A stretch of 61,191 bases of DNA from an uncultured Clostridia bacterium (GTDB lineage: Bacteria > Bacillota > Clostridia > Oscillospirales > Oscillospiraceae): positions 1 through 61,191 of the forward strand of contig CALYRG010000004.1 of NCBI GenBank assembly GCA_945482615.1, in the 5' to 3' direction. Every line of letters begins with the position of its first letter. Positions within the stretch are counted from its first letter, which is position 1. Below are positions 1 through 7,839 of the stretch, piece by piece. The notes under the pieces are model-generated. The model saw only the letters and a program-made list of their open reading frames with translations, made no database searches and was not told the DNA's origin. Made by a program: the position numbers and the translations under genes.

Positions 1-74
1 GTAAGATCATCAAGCGCAAGGGTCGCGTTATGGTAATTTGCGAAAACCCCAAGCACAAGCAGAGACAAGGCTAA
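1..74 (+). CDS. rpmJ: Ribosomal protein L36 (bL36), 3' part only
   Basis: The first 74 bases encode the last two dozen residues of the small zinc-ribbon protein of the large subunit. The tail reads KIIKRKGRVMVICENPKHKQ and then RQG-stop, which is the typical L36 C-terminus. The stop is TAA at 72-74. The 5' part lies outside the window. The next gene starts 19 bases later behind an AGGAGG site, so this is the upstream end of the rpsM-rpsK-rpsD-rpoA-rplQ transcription unit. Confidence 0.93.
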   Translation, partial: KIIKRKGRVMVICENPKHKQRQG

Positions 75-93
75 TAGGAGGTGCTGAAAGAAT

Positions 94-462
94 ATGGCAC
101 GTATTTCTGGTATCGATCTTCCCCGCGATAAGCGGATCGAAGTTGCTCTGACCTATATCTACGGCATTGGACCCAGCCGCGCCGCCGAGGTTCTGAAGAC
201 CACCGGTATCGACCCCGATACCCGGGTCAAGGATCTGACCGAGGAGCAGGAGGGCCTGCTGCGTGATGCCATCGAGCATCACTATATCATCGAGGGTGAC
301 CTGCGCCGTGAGACCGCTATGAACATCAAGCGGCTCAGCGAAATCGGCTGCTATCGCGGCACCCGTCATCGCCGCGGCCTGCCTGTTCACGGCCAGCGGA
401 CCAAGACCAATGCCCGTACCCGTAAGGGTCCCAAGAAGACCATTGCCAATAAGAAGAAGTAA
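94..462 (+). CDS. rpsM: 30S ribosomal protein S13
   Basis: Encodes a 122-residue S13 (uS13), which sits in the head of the small subunit and contacts the P-site tRNA and the L5 bridge. The N-terminus [20 protein letters not shown], the helix-hairpin-helix stretch [12 protein letters not shown] and the basic tail [20 protein letters not shown] are diagnostic. Length is normal for the family. The ATG lies 12 bases after an AGGAGG (76-81). It is followed by rpsK after 14 bases, in the standard Firmicutes order, and is probably translated from a polycistronic alpha-operon message. Nothing unusual. Confidence 0.98.
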   Translation: MARISGIDLPRDKRIEVALTYIYGIGPSRAAEVLKTTGIDPDTRVKDLTEEQEGLLRDAIEHHYIIEGDLRRETAMNIKRLSEIGCYRGTRHRRGLPVHGQRTKTNARTRKGPKKTIANKKK

Positions 463-476
463 GGAGGGATATGTAA

Positions 477-875
477 ATGGCTACCAAGAACGCTAAGAAA
501 GTCGTCAAGCGCCGTCGCGAGCGCAAGAACGTAGAGAAGGGCGCGGCCCATATCCGCTCCTCCTTCAACAACACCATGGTCACCATCACTGACCTGGAGG
601 GCAATGCTCTGAGCTGGGCCTCCTCCGGCGGACTGGGCTTCCGTGGTTCCCGGAAATCCACTCCCTTCGCTGCCCAGACTGCGGCTGAGACCGCTGCCAA
701 GGCTGCGATGGAGCATGGCCTGAAGACTGTTGAGGTCTATGTCAAGGGCCCCGGCCAGGGACGTGAGGCTGCAATCCGCGCCCTGCAGACCGCTGGTCTG
801 GAAGTTGTTATGATCAAGGACGTGACTCCCATTGCTCACAATGGCTGCCGTCCCCCCAAGAGACGTCGTGTCTGA
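477..875 (+). CDS. rpsK: 30S ribosomal protein S11
   Basis: Encodes a 132-residue S11 (uS11), a platform protein of the small subunit near the mRNA exit. Recognisable stretches are [38 protein letters not shown], and the C-terminal [18 protein letters not shown] that is nearly invariant in bacteria. A GGAGGG site overlaps the end of rpsM and sits correctly before the ATG. Position between rpsM and rpsD is the normal one. No anomalies in length or key residues. Confidence 0.98.
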   Translation: MATKNAKKVVKRRRERKNVEKGAAHIRSSFNNTMVTITDLEGNALSWASSGGLGFRGSRKSTPFAAQTAAETAAKAAMEHGLKTVEVYVKGPGQGREAAIRALQTAGLEVVMIKDVTPIAHNGCRPPKRRRV

Positions 876-901
876 GAAAGCAATAGGAGGAATTTTGCGT
901 T

Positions 902-1498
902 ATGGCTAAGAATATGCAGCCCGTGCTGAAGCGTTGCAGAACGCTGGGCGTTTCTCCTGCCGCAATGGGTTATTCCAAGACTTCCAACAAGAACCCCGGC
1001 GGTCAGAGAAGAGCAAAGAAGTCTGAGTACGCCACTCAGCTGACCGAGAAGCAGAAGGTCAAGTTTGTTTACGGTATCCAGGAGAAGCAGTTCCGGAACT
1101 ACTACGACAAGGCTGTCCGCGCTGAGGGCAACACCGGTGAGGTGCTGATGTCCATCGTGGAGCGCAGACTGGACAACGTCGTGTACCGTCTGGGCTTTGC
1201 CAACTCCCGCCGTCAGGCTCGCCAGCTGGTGAACCACGGCCACTTTACCGTCAATGGCAACCGCGTCAACATTCCCAGCTATCTGGTGAAGACTGGCGAC
1301 GTGGTGGCCGTATGCGAGAAGAGCGTTTCCAATGCTTTCTTCAAGAAGCTGAAGGAAGACGACGCTTTTGTTGCTGCCCCCAAGTGGCTCGATCGTGATA
1401 AGAACACCCTCCAGGGCAAGGTCATTGCCGTTCCCACCATGGGCGACATCGACTTCGAGATCGCTGTGCACCTCATCGTCGAGTTGTACTCCAAGTAA
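902..1498 (+). CDS. rpsD: 30S ribosomal protein S4
   Basis: Encodes a 198-residue S4 (uS4), a primary 16S rRNA binder that nucleates assembly of the 5' domain. The N-terminus is shorter and basic (MAKNMQPVLKRCRTLGVSP), as in many Clostridia. The S4 RNA-binding domain is visible at RRLDNVVYRLGFANSRRQAR and QLVNHGHFTVNGNRVNIPS. The start follows AGGAGG at 886-891. In many bacteria S4 represses its own alpha operon. A short hairpin lies just downstream, but I cannot show from sequence that it is a regulatory site. Confidence 0.97.
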   Translation: MAKNMQPVLKRCRTLGVSPAAMGYSKTSNKNPGGQRRAKKSEYATQLTEKQKVKFVYGIQEKQFRNYYDKAVRAEGNTGEVLMSIVERRLDNVVYRLGFANSRRQARQLVNHGHFTVNGNRVNIPSYLVKTGDVVAVCEKSVSNAFFKKLKEDDAFVAAPKWLDRDKNTLQGKVIAVPTMGDIDFEIAVHLIVELYSK

Positions 1499-1531
1499 GG
1501 ATCCCCCCTGTCAGCACGCATTGTTTTTCCG

Positions 1532-1553
1532 GCGGGGAATGGAAATTCCCCGC
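1532..1553 (+). other. GC-rich hairpin between rpsD and rpoA
   Basis: A perfect 9-bp stem (1532-1540 with 1545-1553) closed by the tetraloop GGAA, of the GNRA type. No U-tract follows, so it is not a typical terminator. It lies in the 78-base gap just ahead of the rpoA ribosome binding site and could be a processing or stability element for the operon mRNA. Function not shown. Confidence 0.5.
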
Positions 1554-1576
1554 ACCATTAAGGAGGGTTTTGATTC

Positions 1577-2539
1577 ATGGTTGAAATTGAAAAGCCTCGC
1601 ATCACCTGCATGGACAGCCCCGAGGAACCCACCTACGGCAAGTATGTGGTGGAGCCCCTGGAGCGGGGCTACGGTATGACCCTTGGCAACTCCCTGCGTC
1701 GGATTCTGCTGAGCAGCCTGCCCGGCTACGCAGCAACCTCCGTGAAGATCCAGGGGGTACAGCATGAATTTTCCACCATCCCCGGCGTCACCGAGGATGT
1801 GACCGAGATCGTGCTGAATGTCAAGCGGCTCACGCCCAAGCTCCACAGTGCAGGCGTCAAGACCGTGCATATCGATGCTGTGGGACCCTGTGAGGTCACT
1901 GCCGCCGATATCAAGGCCGATGCCGAGGTCGAGATCCTGAACCCGGAGCTGCACATCTGCACCCTGGGCGAGGATGCCACCTTCAATATGGAAATCACCC
2001 TGTCTCAGGGCCGCGGCTATGTGCCCTCTGACCGGAACAAGACGGCGCAGACCGTCATTGGTGTGATTCCCATTGACTCCATCTATTCCCCTGTAACCAA
2101 GGTGAATTACACGGTGGAGCCCACTCGTGTCGGCGACCGGACCGATTACGACAAGCTGACTCTGGAGGTCTGGACCGATGGTACCATCACTTCCAAGGAC
2201 GCTGTTTCCCTGGGCGCTAAGATCCTGTCTGACCATCTGACTGTGTTCACCAACCTGTCCGATGCCGTCAGCACCTCCTCCACTGTCGTGGAGAAGACCG
2301 CCGACCGTCCCGATGCCAAGCTGGCTATGACCATCGACGAGCTTGACCTGTCCGTCCGCAGCTTCAACTGCCTGAAGCGCGCCAACATCAACACCGTAGC
2401 CGACCTGATCGGCAAGACCGGTGAGGATATGATGAAGGTCCGCAACATGGGCAAGAAGTCCCTGGATGAGGTGCAGAAGAAGCTGGAGATGATGGGCCTG
2501 TCCCTGGCCAGTGAGGAAACCGGCAGCAGCAACAACTAA
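1577..2539 (+). CDS. rpoA: DNA-directed RNA polymerase subunit alpha
   Basis: Encodes a 320-residue alpha subunit, the assembly platform of RNA polymerase and contact for UP elements and activators. The N-terminal domain shows [20 protein letters not shown] and the C-terminal domain shows [20 protein letters not shown] then [13 protein letters not shown], the helix-hairpin-helix that binds DNA and activators. Length is normal. The ATG follows AAGGAGGG at 1559-1566. It lies in the usual place between rpsD and rplQ and is likely cotranscribed with both. Confidence 0.98.
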   Translation: MVEIEKPRITCMDSPEEPTYGKYVVEPLERGYGMTLGNSLRRILLSSLPGYAATSVKIQGVQHEFSTIPGVTEDVTEIVLNVKRLTPKLHSAGVKTVHIDAVGPCEVTAADIKADAEVEILNPELHICTLGEDATFNMEITLSQGRGYVPSDRNKTAQTVIGVIPIDSIYSPVTKVNYTVEPTRVGDRTDYDKLTLEVWTDGTITSKDAVSLGAKILSDHLTVFTNLSDAVSTSSTVVEKTADRPDAKLAMTIDELDLSVRSFNCLKRANINTVADLIGKTGEDMMKVRNMGKKSLDEVQKKLEMMGLSLASEETGSSNN

Positions 2540-2630
2540 GCAGACTCTGACCATCCGGCGCTGACCGAATGAACTCAGAGTACCTCTAAATATCTTCCAG
2601 ATATACCTTTTACAAAAGGAGGAAACGTTC

Positions 2631-2972
2631 ATGTTTGGCACTCGTAAGCTGGGTAAAACCAGCGCACAGAGAAAAGCTCTGCTGCGTCAGCAGGTGACTG
2701 ATCTGCTGGCCAATGGCAAGATGGAGACCACCTTCTATCGCGCCAAGGAAGTGCAGCCCGTGGTTGAGAAGATGATCACCCTGGGCAAGAAAGGCAACCT
2801 GGCCGCTTATCGCCGTGCTCTTGGCTATATCACCAACGAGGATGTGGCGCACAAGCTGTTCAAGGAGATCGCTCCCAAGTACGCCGACCGTAACGGCGGC
2901 TACACCCGTGTGACCCGTACCGGCGCCCGCCGCGGCGACGCTGCCGAGATGGCTGTCATCGAGCTGATCTGA
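2631..2972 (+). CDS. rplQ: 50S ribosomal protein L17
   Basis: Encodes a 113-residue L17 (bL17), a large-subunit protein near the exit tunnel. The start [20 protein letters not shown] and the end [20 protein letters not shown] are classical. A GGAGGAAAC site precedes the ATG. It is the last gene of the operon: a strong rho-independent terminator starts 19 bases after the stop. No sign of truncation. Confidence 0.98.
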   Translation: MFGTRKLGKTSAQRKALLRQQVTDLLANGKMETTFYRAKEVQPVVEKMITLGKKGNLAAYRRALGYITNEDVAHKLFKEIAPKYADRNGGYTRVTRTGARRGDAAEMAVIELI

Positions 2973-2990
2973 TCGATTGCGTTTGGTAAG

Positions 2991-3024
2991 TGCCCGCCGC
3001 TTGATCCGGGCGGCGGGCATTTTC
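2991..3024 (+). terminator. Terminator of the rpsM-rpoA-rplQ operon
   Basis: A 9-bp perfect GC stem (2992-3000 with 3010-3018), extended by one T-A pair, is followed by TTTT. Placement directly after rplQ fits an intrinsic terminator. Confidence 0.9.
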
Positions 3025-3045
3025 CAAAAAAAGTTGAAAAAAGGC

Positions 3046-3074
3046 TTGACATTCCTTGGAATATATATTATAAT
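3046..3074 (+). promoter_or_regulatory. Sigma-A promoter of tRNA-Thr
   Basis: TTGACA at 3046-3051 and TATAAT at 3069-3074 are separated by exactly 17 bases. Both hexamers are perfect consensus. The tRNA begins 38 bases after the -10 box. Confidence 0.88.
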
Positions 3075-3111
3075 GTCAAAGCTGTCCAAAAGAGAGCAAA
3101 AAACAAAATAT

Positions 3112-3187
<76 letters not shown>

Positions 3188-3188
3188 A

Positions 3189-3222
3189 ACCCTTGAAACT
3201 CCTTGCGTCTCAAGGGTTTTTC
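3189..3222 (+). terminator. Terminator after tRNA-Thr
   Basis: An 8-bp perfect stem ACCCTTGA (3189-3196) with TCAAGGGT (3210-3217), followed by TTTTCTT. It starts two bases after the encoded CCA. Confidence 0.88.
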
Positions 3223-3241
3223 TTATTTCTTACGAAAAGTC

Positions 3242-3287
3242 ATGACCTCATCCTTCACATCAAAATTTTGATCAGGGATGAGGTCAT
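3242..3287. repeat. Imperfectly nested inverted repeat
   Basis: A 12-bp perfect inverted repeat, ATGACCTCATCC (3242-3253) and GGATGAGGTCAT (3276-3287), encloses a second palindrome TCAAAATTTTGA. It lies between the tRNA terminator and a tiny minus-strand frame. There is no T-tract at the right distance for either strand. It may be a transposon end, an operator or a relic of an excised element. Function unknown. Confidence 0.55.
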
Positions 3288-3333
3288 AATTATGAAGAAA
3301 ATTGAGATGCCAACAGGAGAAAGTAAGAACTTT

Positions 3334-3426
3334 TTAGAAGTAATTGCCGTGCTTGGCAACGACCTTTCCCTCCAAGCCCTTGTCAGCTTTTCGGGTTACT
3401 TTCTTGTAGACAATTTCATCAGCCAT
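3334..3426 (-). CDS. Possible 30-residue small protein
   Basis: A minus-strand frame encodes 30 residues, beginning MADEIVYKKVTRKADKG and ending HGNYF. A purine-rich AAAAGGGGG stretch lies 10 bases before the ATG, a plausible ribosome binding site. The peptide is basic and lysine-rich, with no signal peptide or membrane segment. I do not recognise a family. It may be a real small protein of the tRNA-linked islet or a fragment of a larger lost gene. Confidence 0.3.
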   Translation of the reverse strand: MADEIVYKKVTRKADKGLEGKVVAKHGNYF

Positions 3427-3527
3427 GTGCGGCAACCCCCTTTTTGAAAGTTCATCTTCAAAATATTGTATCATAAGACAGGGAAAAAATAAACGACAGA
3501 AAACATTCTGAAAGCGGATACATCAAC

Positions 3528-3556
3528 TTGACATAAGATTGTGTCAGATTTATAAT
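3528..3556 (+). promoter_or_regulatory. Consensus promoter of the acidic islet protein
   Basis: TTGACA (3528-3533), 17-base spacer, TATAAT (3551-3556): a perfect sigma-A promoter. It lies 55 bases before the ATG at 3612, and a CGAGGTG ribosome binding site lies between. Confidence 0.85.
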
Positions 3557-3611
3557 TGAATTACTCACTTTTAGGTAGAAAGAATAATCTAAAAAACGAG
3601 GTGTACAAATT

Positions 3612-4094
3612 ATGTATGAAATTCATGTTAGAGGCAAAAAATTAGCAACCCTGTTGACCCTTGCCAATACTATCGGTTATTCAGAACCTGTAATTACTTT
3701 TGCAGAGGGCGACGAGAATCAGTATGTTGTCCATGGCGAAATTGAAACCAAATGGGATGCTGACCCGTTCGGTAGTGATGAAAAGACATGGGACGGAAGT
3801 CATATTGATTTGTCTGCATATTCCGAAGAGGCTATTCGTAACGGTAATCATAATCTCTGCTTTGAAGGCTTCGGTGCAAAGTGCCTTTCTGGTTTGCTGG
3901 ATGTAGAAATTGAAATTCTCAATAGACCCGATGATTCCGAAAATCCTTTTTGTGATTTCTTTGCTTACGCAAACGGAGCTGAAATAGAGTCAAGCCGATT
4001 CAATAATCCCGATTTTTCCGGCGAGGCTCCCGACGATATGGATCCTGAGTTCTTAGCAGAAATGTTCGACGAATGGCATGAGTTCCATTTCTAA
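3612..4094 (+). CDS. Acidic protein of unknown function
   Basis: Encodes 160 residues rich in Asp and Glu with many aromatic residues. The C-terminus is particularly acidic (GEAPDDMDPEFLAEMFDEW). There is no signal peptide, membrane helix or known motif that I can recognise. Small, acidic, soluble proteins with this look occur as immunity, anti-restriction or DNA-mimic proteins, but that is only a resemblance in charge. The gene has its own consensus promoter (3528-3556) and a bidirectional terminator (4125-4158), so it is an autonomous cassette. Its base composition is clearly more AT-rich than the ribosomal operon or the genes after 4.6 kb. It sits between tRNA-Thr and a dead resolvase, which suggests horizontal arrival. 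Confidence 0.8.
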   Translation: MYEIHVRGKKLATLLTLANTIGYSEPVITFAEGDENQYVVHGEIETKWDADPFGSDEKTWDGSHIDLSAYSEEAIRNGNHNLCFEGFGAKCLSGLLDVEIEILNRPDDSENPFCDFFAYANGAEIESSRFNNPDFSGEAPDDMDPEFLAEMFDEWHEFHF

Positions 4095-4124
4095 ACAAGA
4101 TATAAATTTTTGTAAGAGTAACCC

Positions 4125-4158
4125 AAAAACCAGGGAGCATCATGCACCCTGGTTTTTT
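4125..4158. terminator. Bidirectional terminator
   Basis: CCAGGG (4130-4135) pairs with CCCTGG (4147-4152), flanked by AAAAA on the left and TTTTTT on the right. The loop holds a small GCAT/ATGC pair. It can stop the acidic-protein transcript on the plus strand and the resolvase remnant on the minus strand. Confidence 0.85.
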
Positions 4159-4564
4159 GCTCTTATCAGCGTGCTTTTGCTGATCCCTGTCATGGTGGTG
4201 ATCTGGCGGTAGGTCTTACCTTGTGCCAGGAGTGACAATGCAAGATCGATCTGCTCCGGCGTGAACTTCTTTGGCCTGCCGTCTTTGAAGCTGGGGTCTT
4301 GCCTTGCCACTGCCTTTCTTGTCTGCGTTCTTTCCTGAATTATGCCCCTTTCGTGCTCGGCAAACGCAAGCATGACTGTGAGAATGAGGTTTCCCGTCAG
4401 TGTGTTCTAAATCAATCCCATGTTCAGGATGTGAACTCTAACCCCACGCTCGAATAGTTCTCGGACGGTCTGAACGCTCTTAATGGCGGTTCTGGCGAAG
4501 CGGTCAAGTTTACACACCACCAGTGTGTCCCCTTCCTGAAGGACTGCCAGAAGCCGAAGAAGCG
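4140..4564 (-). pseudogene. Serine recombinase (resolvase/invertase), broken
   Basis: The minus strand reads through a resolvase: LQEGDTLVVCKLDRFARTA, then SVQTVRELFERGVRVHILNM, then GLI, an in-frame TAG at 4407-4409 where the family usually has Glu, then NTLTGNLILTVMLAFAEHE, RGIIQERTQ and the C-terminal helix-turn-helix GRPKKFTPEQIDLALSLLA with YRQITTMTGISKSTL. The N-terminal third, with the catalytic serine of the YARVST motif, is missing. Homology stops at about 4564, where the acetyltransferase gene ends. So the gene has both a nonsense codon and a 5' deletion. The reopened frame from the ATG at 4373 encodes 77 residues with only the DNA-binding part and could at most act as a DNA-binding remnant. 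Confidence 0.85.
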
Positions 4565-4567
4565 CCC

Positions 4568-5569
4568 TTATCTTGGGCGATCTTCATTCAGCAGCGCATA
4601 GACATAGGTATCCTTCCATTTCGGCTGACCGTTTTCGTCCCTGTGAAAGAACACGTTTTTCCGGAAATGGGCTTCCCGGCGCAAACCGGCCTTCTCCAGA
4701 AGGCGCCAGGAGCAATCATTCCGGGGGTCACACTCCGCGTACACTCGATGGATCCTCGATTGGAACAGAAAACGGATAACCCCATCCAGTGCCTCCCGGG
4801 CGTAGCCCTGCCGCTGGTAGTTCTTGTTTACGATGTAGCCCAGCTCCCTGGCCTCAAAATCCCGGTTGCCGCAGTAGATGTTTCCAATCACCTTCCCGGA
4901 GTCCTTTAATTCGATTGCATAGAATTCTTCGGAGGCAAGACGGTAGTTAAGATGCTCTTTGCCGTTTTCATAGGTGATTCCGGGATAGCTCTCAAACTCG
5001 TTGTATTCCAGCTGGGACAGAAATTCAAACAGATCGTCATAATCTTCCTCCCGGAAGGGCCGGAGGATCAGCCGCTCCGTCTCAATCCGGTGCAGGGACA
5101 GCCGCATCTGATACCACACGGCGTCACCGTGGACGGAGCGGGACAGCCCCTCACTTTCAAAGCCAAAGCCTGCGTAGAAGGGAATCAGGCCCTCTTTGCA
5201 GGTCAGCACGATTCCCTCCCGGCGGCTCCGGCAGTCCCGGATTACCTGGTGCATGACCAGGGAGGCATACCCCTTGTGCCGGTGCTCCGGGGCGGTGACC
5301 ACGGAAAAAAGCATCTGCCACCGTCCACTGGGCTTGTGCATCCGGGGCTGATCGTACATCTCATCGGTGAGCTCCGGCTGGTCGGTTGCCATGCCGTTGA
5401 TGAAGGCAAGAATCTGCCCGTTGTCCTCCAGAATCCAGAAGCACTCCGGAAAGACCGCAATCCGCCGGGAAATGGATTCCAGACTGGCCCCCTCGGCTGC
5501 GGGATAGGAGGCTTTTTCAATCCGGGCAAGGGCGGGGGCATCGGTTATTTGGGCATGGCGAATCAGCAT
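4568..5569 (-). CDS. Tandem GNAT N-acetyltransferase (two domains)
   Basis: Encodes 333 residues with two acetyl-CoA-dependent GNAT folds. Residues 1-157 resemble the AANAT/PhnO type, with the acetyl-CoA loop at VVTAPEHRHKGYASLVM. Residues 158-330 resemble the RimJ/RimL type, starting ETERLILRPFREEDYDDLFE, with the loop YIVNKNYQRQGYAREAL and the ending NDCSWRLLEKAGLRREAHF. The two are joined almost without linker. Substrates cannot be told from sequence: RimJ-like domains act on protein N-termini or antibiotics, AANAT-like ones on small amines. The last residues (NEDRPR) abut the truncated resolvase, so the natural C-terminus may have been altered. The ATG follows GAAGGA and lies 25 bases after the hydrolase gene, so the two are probably cotranscribed. 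Confidence 0.85.
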   Translation of the reverse strand: MLIRHAQITDAPALARIEKASYPAAEGASLESISRRIAVFPECFWILEDNGQILAFINGMATDQPELTDEMYDQPRMHKPSGRWQMLFSVVTAPEHRHKGYASLVMHQVIRDCRSRREGIVLTCKEGLIPFYAGFGFESEGLSRSVHGDAVWYQMRLSLHRIETERLILRPFREEDYDDLFEFLSQLEYNEFESYPGITYENGKEHLNYRLASEEFYAIELKDSGKVIGNIYCGNRDFEARELGYIVNKNYQRQGYAREALDGVIRFLFQSRIHRVYAECDPRNDCSWRLLEKAGLRREAHFRKNVFFHRDENGQPKWKDTYVYALLNEDRPR

Positions 5570-5594
5570 ATACGTTCCTTCTTTATATTTTATA

Positions 5595-7610
5595 TTACAG
5601 GATGGCAGAACCGCCGGTGACGATCCAGCAGGCCATGGCGGCCACGGTAAAGGCGCCGGTGTAGACGCTGCCGGTGCGGCGGTAGCAATAGGTGCAGATC
5701 ACGCTGAATACCAGCACCTGGGGGGCAAACACGATCAGCAGGGACATGAAGGGCCCACCGAAGGTGGGGCTGAACAGCAGGTCAGCGCCGGGGCCCAGAT
5801 TCATAAAGAAGGGGATGTACTCAATAAGAATGATGATCAGGATGCCGCCCACCATGCACAGGGCGTATTTCCACCAGCAGCGGAGGAAGCCCCGGAATCC
5901 CGGCTCGTCTGTCCCGGCAACCCGGGCCTGGGCAAAGATCTTGCTGTTGTTCAGCAGGAAGAATAGGGCAAATACCGGGATGTACACCAGGAACTGGCCG
6001 AACCGGGGAAGGCTGAAGCCCTTGAAGAAGGGCCAGATAAACCGAAAATCCAGCTTGAACAACGCCTGACAGAGGATGACCAGAAGGTACACAAAGCCTA
6101 CCATGCAGGCGGCAAGCAGTGCGCTTTTACCGCACAGAGCCCAGTCAATCCGCTTTTCCTTCCCGGGGGAGGACAGGCCCAGGTCGATGTAGTCCAAAGG
6201 AGCGCCCCGCTTTCTGCTGCCACGCCAGGACAGGACGGTGGTCACAAGCATGATGACAATAAGAAGCAGATACCAGGACAGAAAGCCATTGCCGATGGTC
6301 ATCCGGAAGATGCCCTCCGGCAGGGGCAGCAGTCCGTGGCCCAGCTGGGTCATAAAGGGGTAGGTGAAGGCGGCGATGAGCATGGTGATCATGGCACCCT
6401 TCCACCACTTGGCCCCAGTCTTTACCCGCTCCGGACGGTTCGGAAGGCTCTGGCGGAGGGAGGCGAAGAAGGGTACCCGGCACAGAAGCTCCATGAGGGG
6501 CAGGGTGGAGGCGACACCGCACAGCATGGCCAGGAATACCAGCCACTCCTTGGCCAGGAATACGTGGTCTGTGGAGGGCAGGGAGGTTTCGATGCCGATG
6601 GCCTGGGTCAGCCAGTCGATGGCGGCGGCCATGCCCTGGCGGTTGTGGGTGGTGAGGCGGTGGTTGGTGTTCAGCAGTTCCATGCGCCGGGCGGAGCCGT
6701 CGGAGAAGCTGCCGTAGGTGGTGTTCCAGGCGGCCTCCTGGGGTGTGCAGCCCAGAAACTCCGTGCGCAGGTCGCTTCGCAGAAGGTCATCGGAGACGAT
6801 GTTTTCATAGTCCCGGAAGTAGCTGAACTCGTCGTACTTGGCCTGGAGCAGAAGCACGTTGTTAAAGTGGATGTTGTCGGAATCGTACACGCTCTTGCGG
6901 AACAGCTCGCCGCACTGCAGCACGGTGGCCTTGGGGCTGATGTCCCGGCCCTGGGCATCTACCGCACCGGAATAGGCGGCGCTTACCGACCAGGAGGCCC
7001 AGGTGCCCATGGAGTGGCCGGAGACAGCCAGCCGGGTGGGATCGACGCAGTCCATCCCGGCAAGGTAGGCGTAGGCGCTGATGCCGCCCATGGAGCTGTC
7101 GGTGATGGTGTTGCCGTCGCTGTCGGCGCTGTAGTGGGGATCGAAGAAGGAGAGGTTCGAGAAGTTCATCATCAGCTTATACCGCTTTGCACCGCCGATG
7201 GAGACATAGGTGCCGTCGGCTTCGCTGTCCTGGCCGTAGGTCACGGTGACCTTGTGGTTGACATAACCACGATGGATCATGCTGATGTCGGTACTGCCGT
7301 GGCCGTACTCGTCCAGGGCCAGGACGACTACACCCCGCCTTGCCAGCTCCACCGCGTAGGCGGCGCTGGTTTCACGGTCATTCTGGTAGCCGTGGAGCAG
7401 CAGAACGCCGGGAGCCGGAGAAGCACTGGAGGCACTGACCGGTCTGTAGAGCTTATAGGTCAGGTTTCCCTGAGGGGTCTCGATGGTACCCAGCTCAATT
7501 TGCACATTTCCGCCGCTGCGCTGGATGGAATCGGCGACACCCATACAGACGAAGATGACAGCCAGAAGAATGAGCAGCAGGGAAAGAGGCTTTTTTACGG
7601 ACTTTGACAT
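5595..7610 (-). CDS. Membrane-anchored alpha/beta hydrolase with polytopic C-terminal domain
   Basis: Encodes about 671 residues. I chose the ATG at 7610 (MSKSVKKPLS) because GGGAGG lies just before it; an ATG at 7625 overlaps that site. A signal-anchor helix (about 8-26) is followed by an extracellular alpha/beta-hydrolase domain: PGVLLLHGYQNDRETSA is the oxyanion region and GHSMG holds the nucleophile Ser200. The rest, from about residue 355, has roughly seven hydrophobic segments (for example WLVFLAMLCGVASTLPLM and YALCMVGGILIIILIEYI). Hydrolases of the dienelactone/acetyl-esterase type are usually soluble and about 250-350 residues, so the membrane half is an unusual extension. Substrate unknown; an extracellular ester is likely. 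A consensus promoter lies at 7666-7694. Confidence 0.85.
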   Translation of the reverse strand: MSKSVKKPLSLLLILLAVIFVCMGVADSIQRSGGNVQIELGTIETPQGNLTYKLYRPVSASSASPAPGVLLLHGYQNDRETSAAYAVELARRGVVVLALDEYGHGSTDISMIHRGYVNHKVTVTYGQDSEADGTYVSIGGAKRYKLMMNFSNLSFFDPHYSADSDGNTITDSSMGGISAYAYLAGMDCVDPTRLAVSGHSMGTWASWSVSAAYSGAVDAQGRDISPKATVLQCGELFRKSVYDSDNIHFNNVLLLQAKYDEFSYFRDYENIVSDDLLRSDLRTEFLGCTPQEAAWNTTYGSFSDGSARRMELLNTNHRLTTHNRQGMAAAIDWLTQAIGIETSLPSTDHVFLAKEWLVFLAMLCGVASTLPLMELLCRVPFFASLRQSLPNRPERVKTGAKWWKGAMITMLIAAFTYPFMTQLGHGLLPLPEGIFRMTIGNGFLSWYLLLIVIMLVTTVLSWRGSRKRGAPLDYIDLGLSSPGKEKRIDWALCGKSALLAACMVGFVYLLVILCQALFKLDFRFIWPFFKGFSLPRFGQFLVYIPVFALFFLLNNSKIFAQARVAGTDEPGFRGFLRCWWKYALCMVGGILIIILIEYIPFFMNLGPGADLLFSPTFGGPFMSLLIVFAPQVLVFSVICTYCYRRTGSVYTGAFTVAAMACWIVTGGSAIL

Positions 7611-7665
7611 GGTGGTTCCTCCCATCTGAATCGGTTTGGGTCTATTTCATGGGAATGCTATACAA

Positions 7666-7694
7666 ATTATACCAGCAGGACAGGACAGAGTCAA
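7666..7694 (-). promoter_or_regulatory. Promoter of hydrolase-GNAT unit
   Basis: On the minus strand TTGACT (7694-7689), 17-base spacer, TATAAT (7671-7666). It reads toward the ATG at 7610. Confidence 0.85.
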
Positions 7695-7778
7695 TCAAAA
7701 GAATGCAGTTTGCATAAATTCAAAAAAGGTATCGGCCAGTTATCTGCTGATTGCACGGCTTCGCAGAGGAAATACCCC

Positions 7779-7816
7779 TTGACATTGCGCATCCAGTGAA
7801 GTATGATTAATCATAC
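7779..7816 (+). promoter_or_regulatory. Promoter with palindromic operator for the AbrB-like gene
   Basis: TTGACA (7779-7784), 17-base spacer, TATGAT (7802-7807). A perfect 16-bp palindrome, GTATGATTAATCATAC (7801-7816), covers the -10 box, and a further copy of the half-site, AATCATAC, follows at 7818-7825. This is the geometry of a repressor operator, most simply for the regulator encoded immediately downstream. Binding is inferred, not shown. Confidence 0.8.
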
Positions 7817-7839
7817 CAATCATACAAGGAGGAATTATT

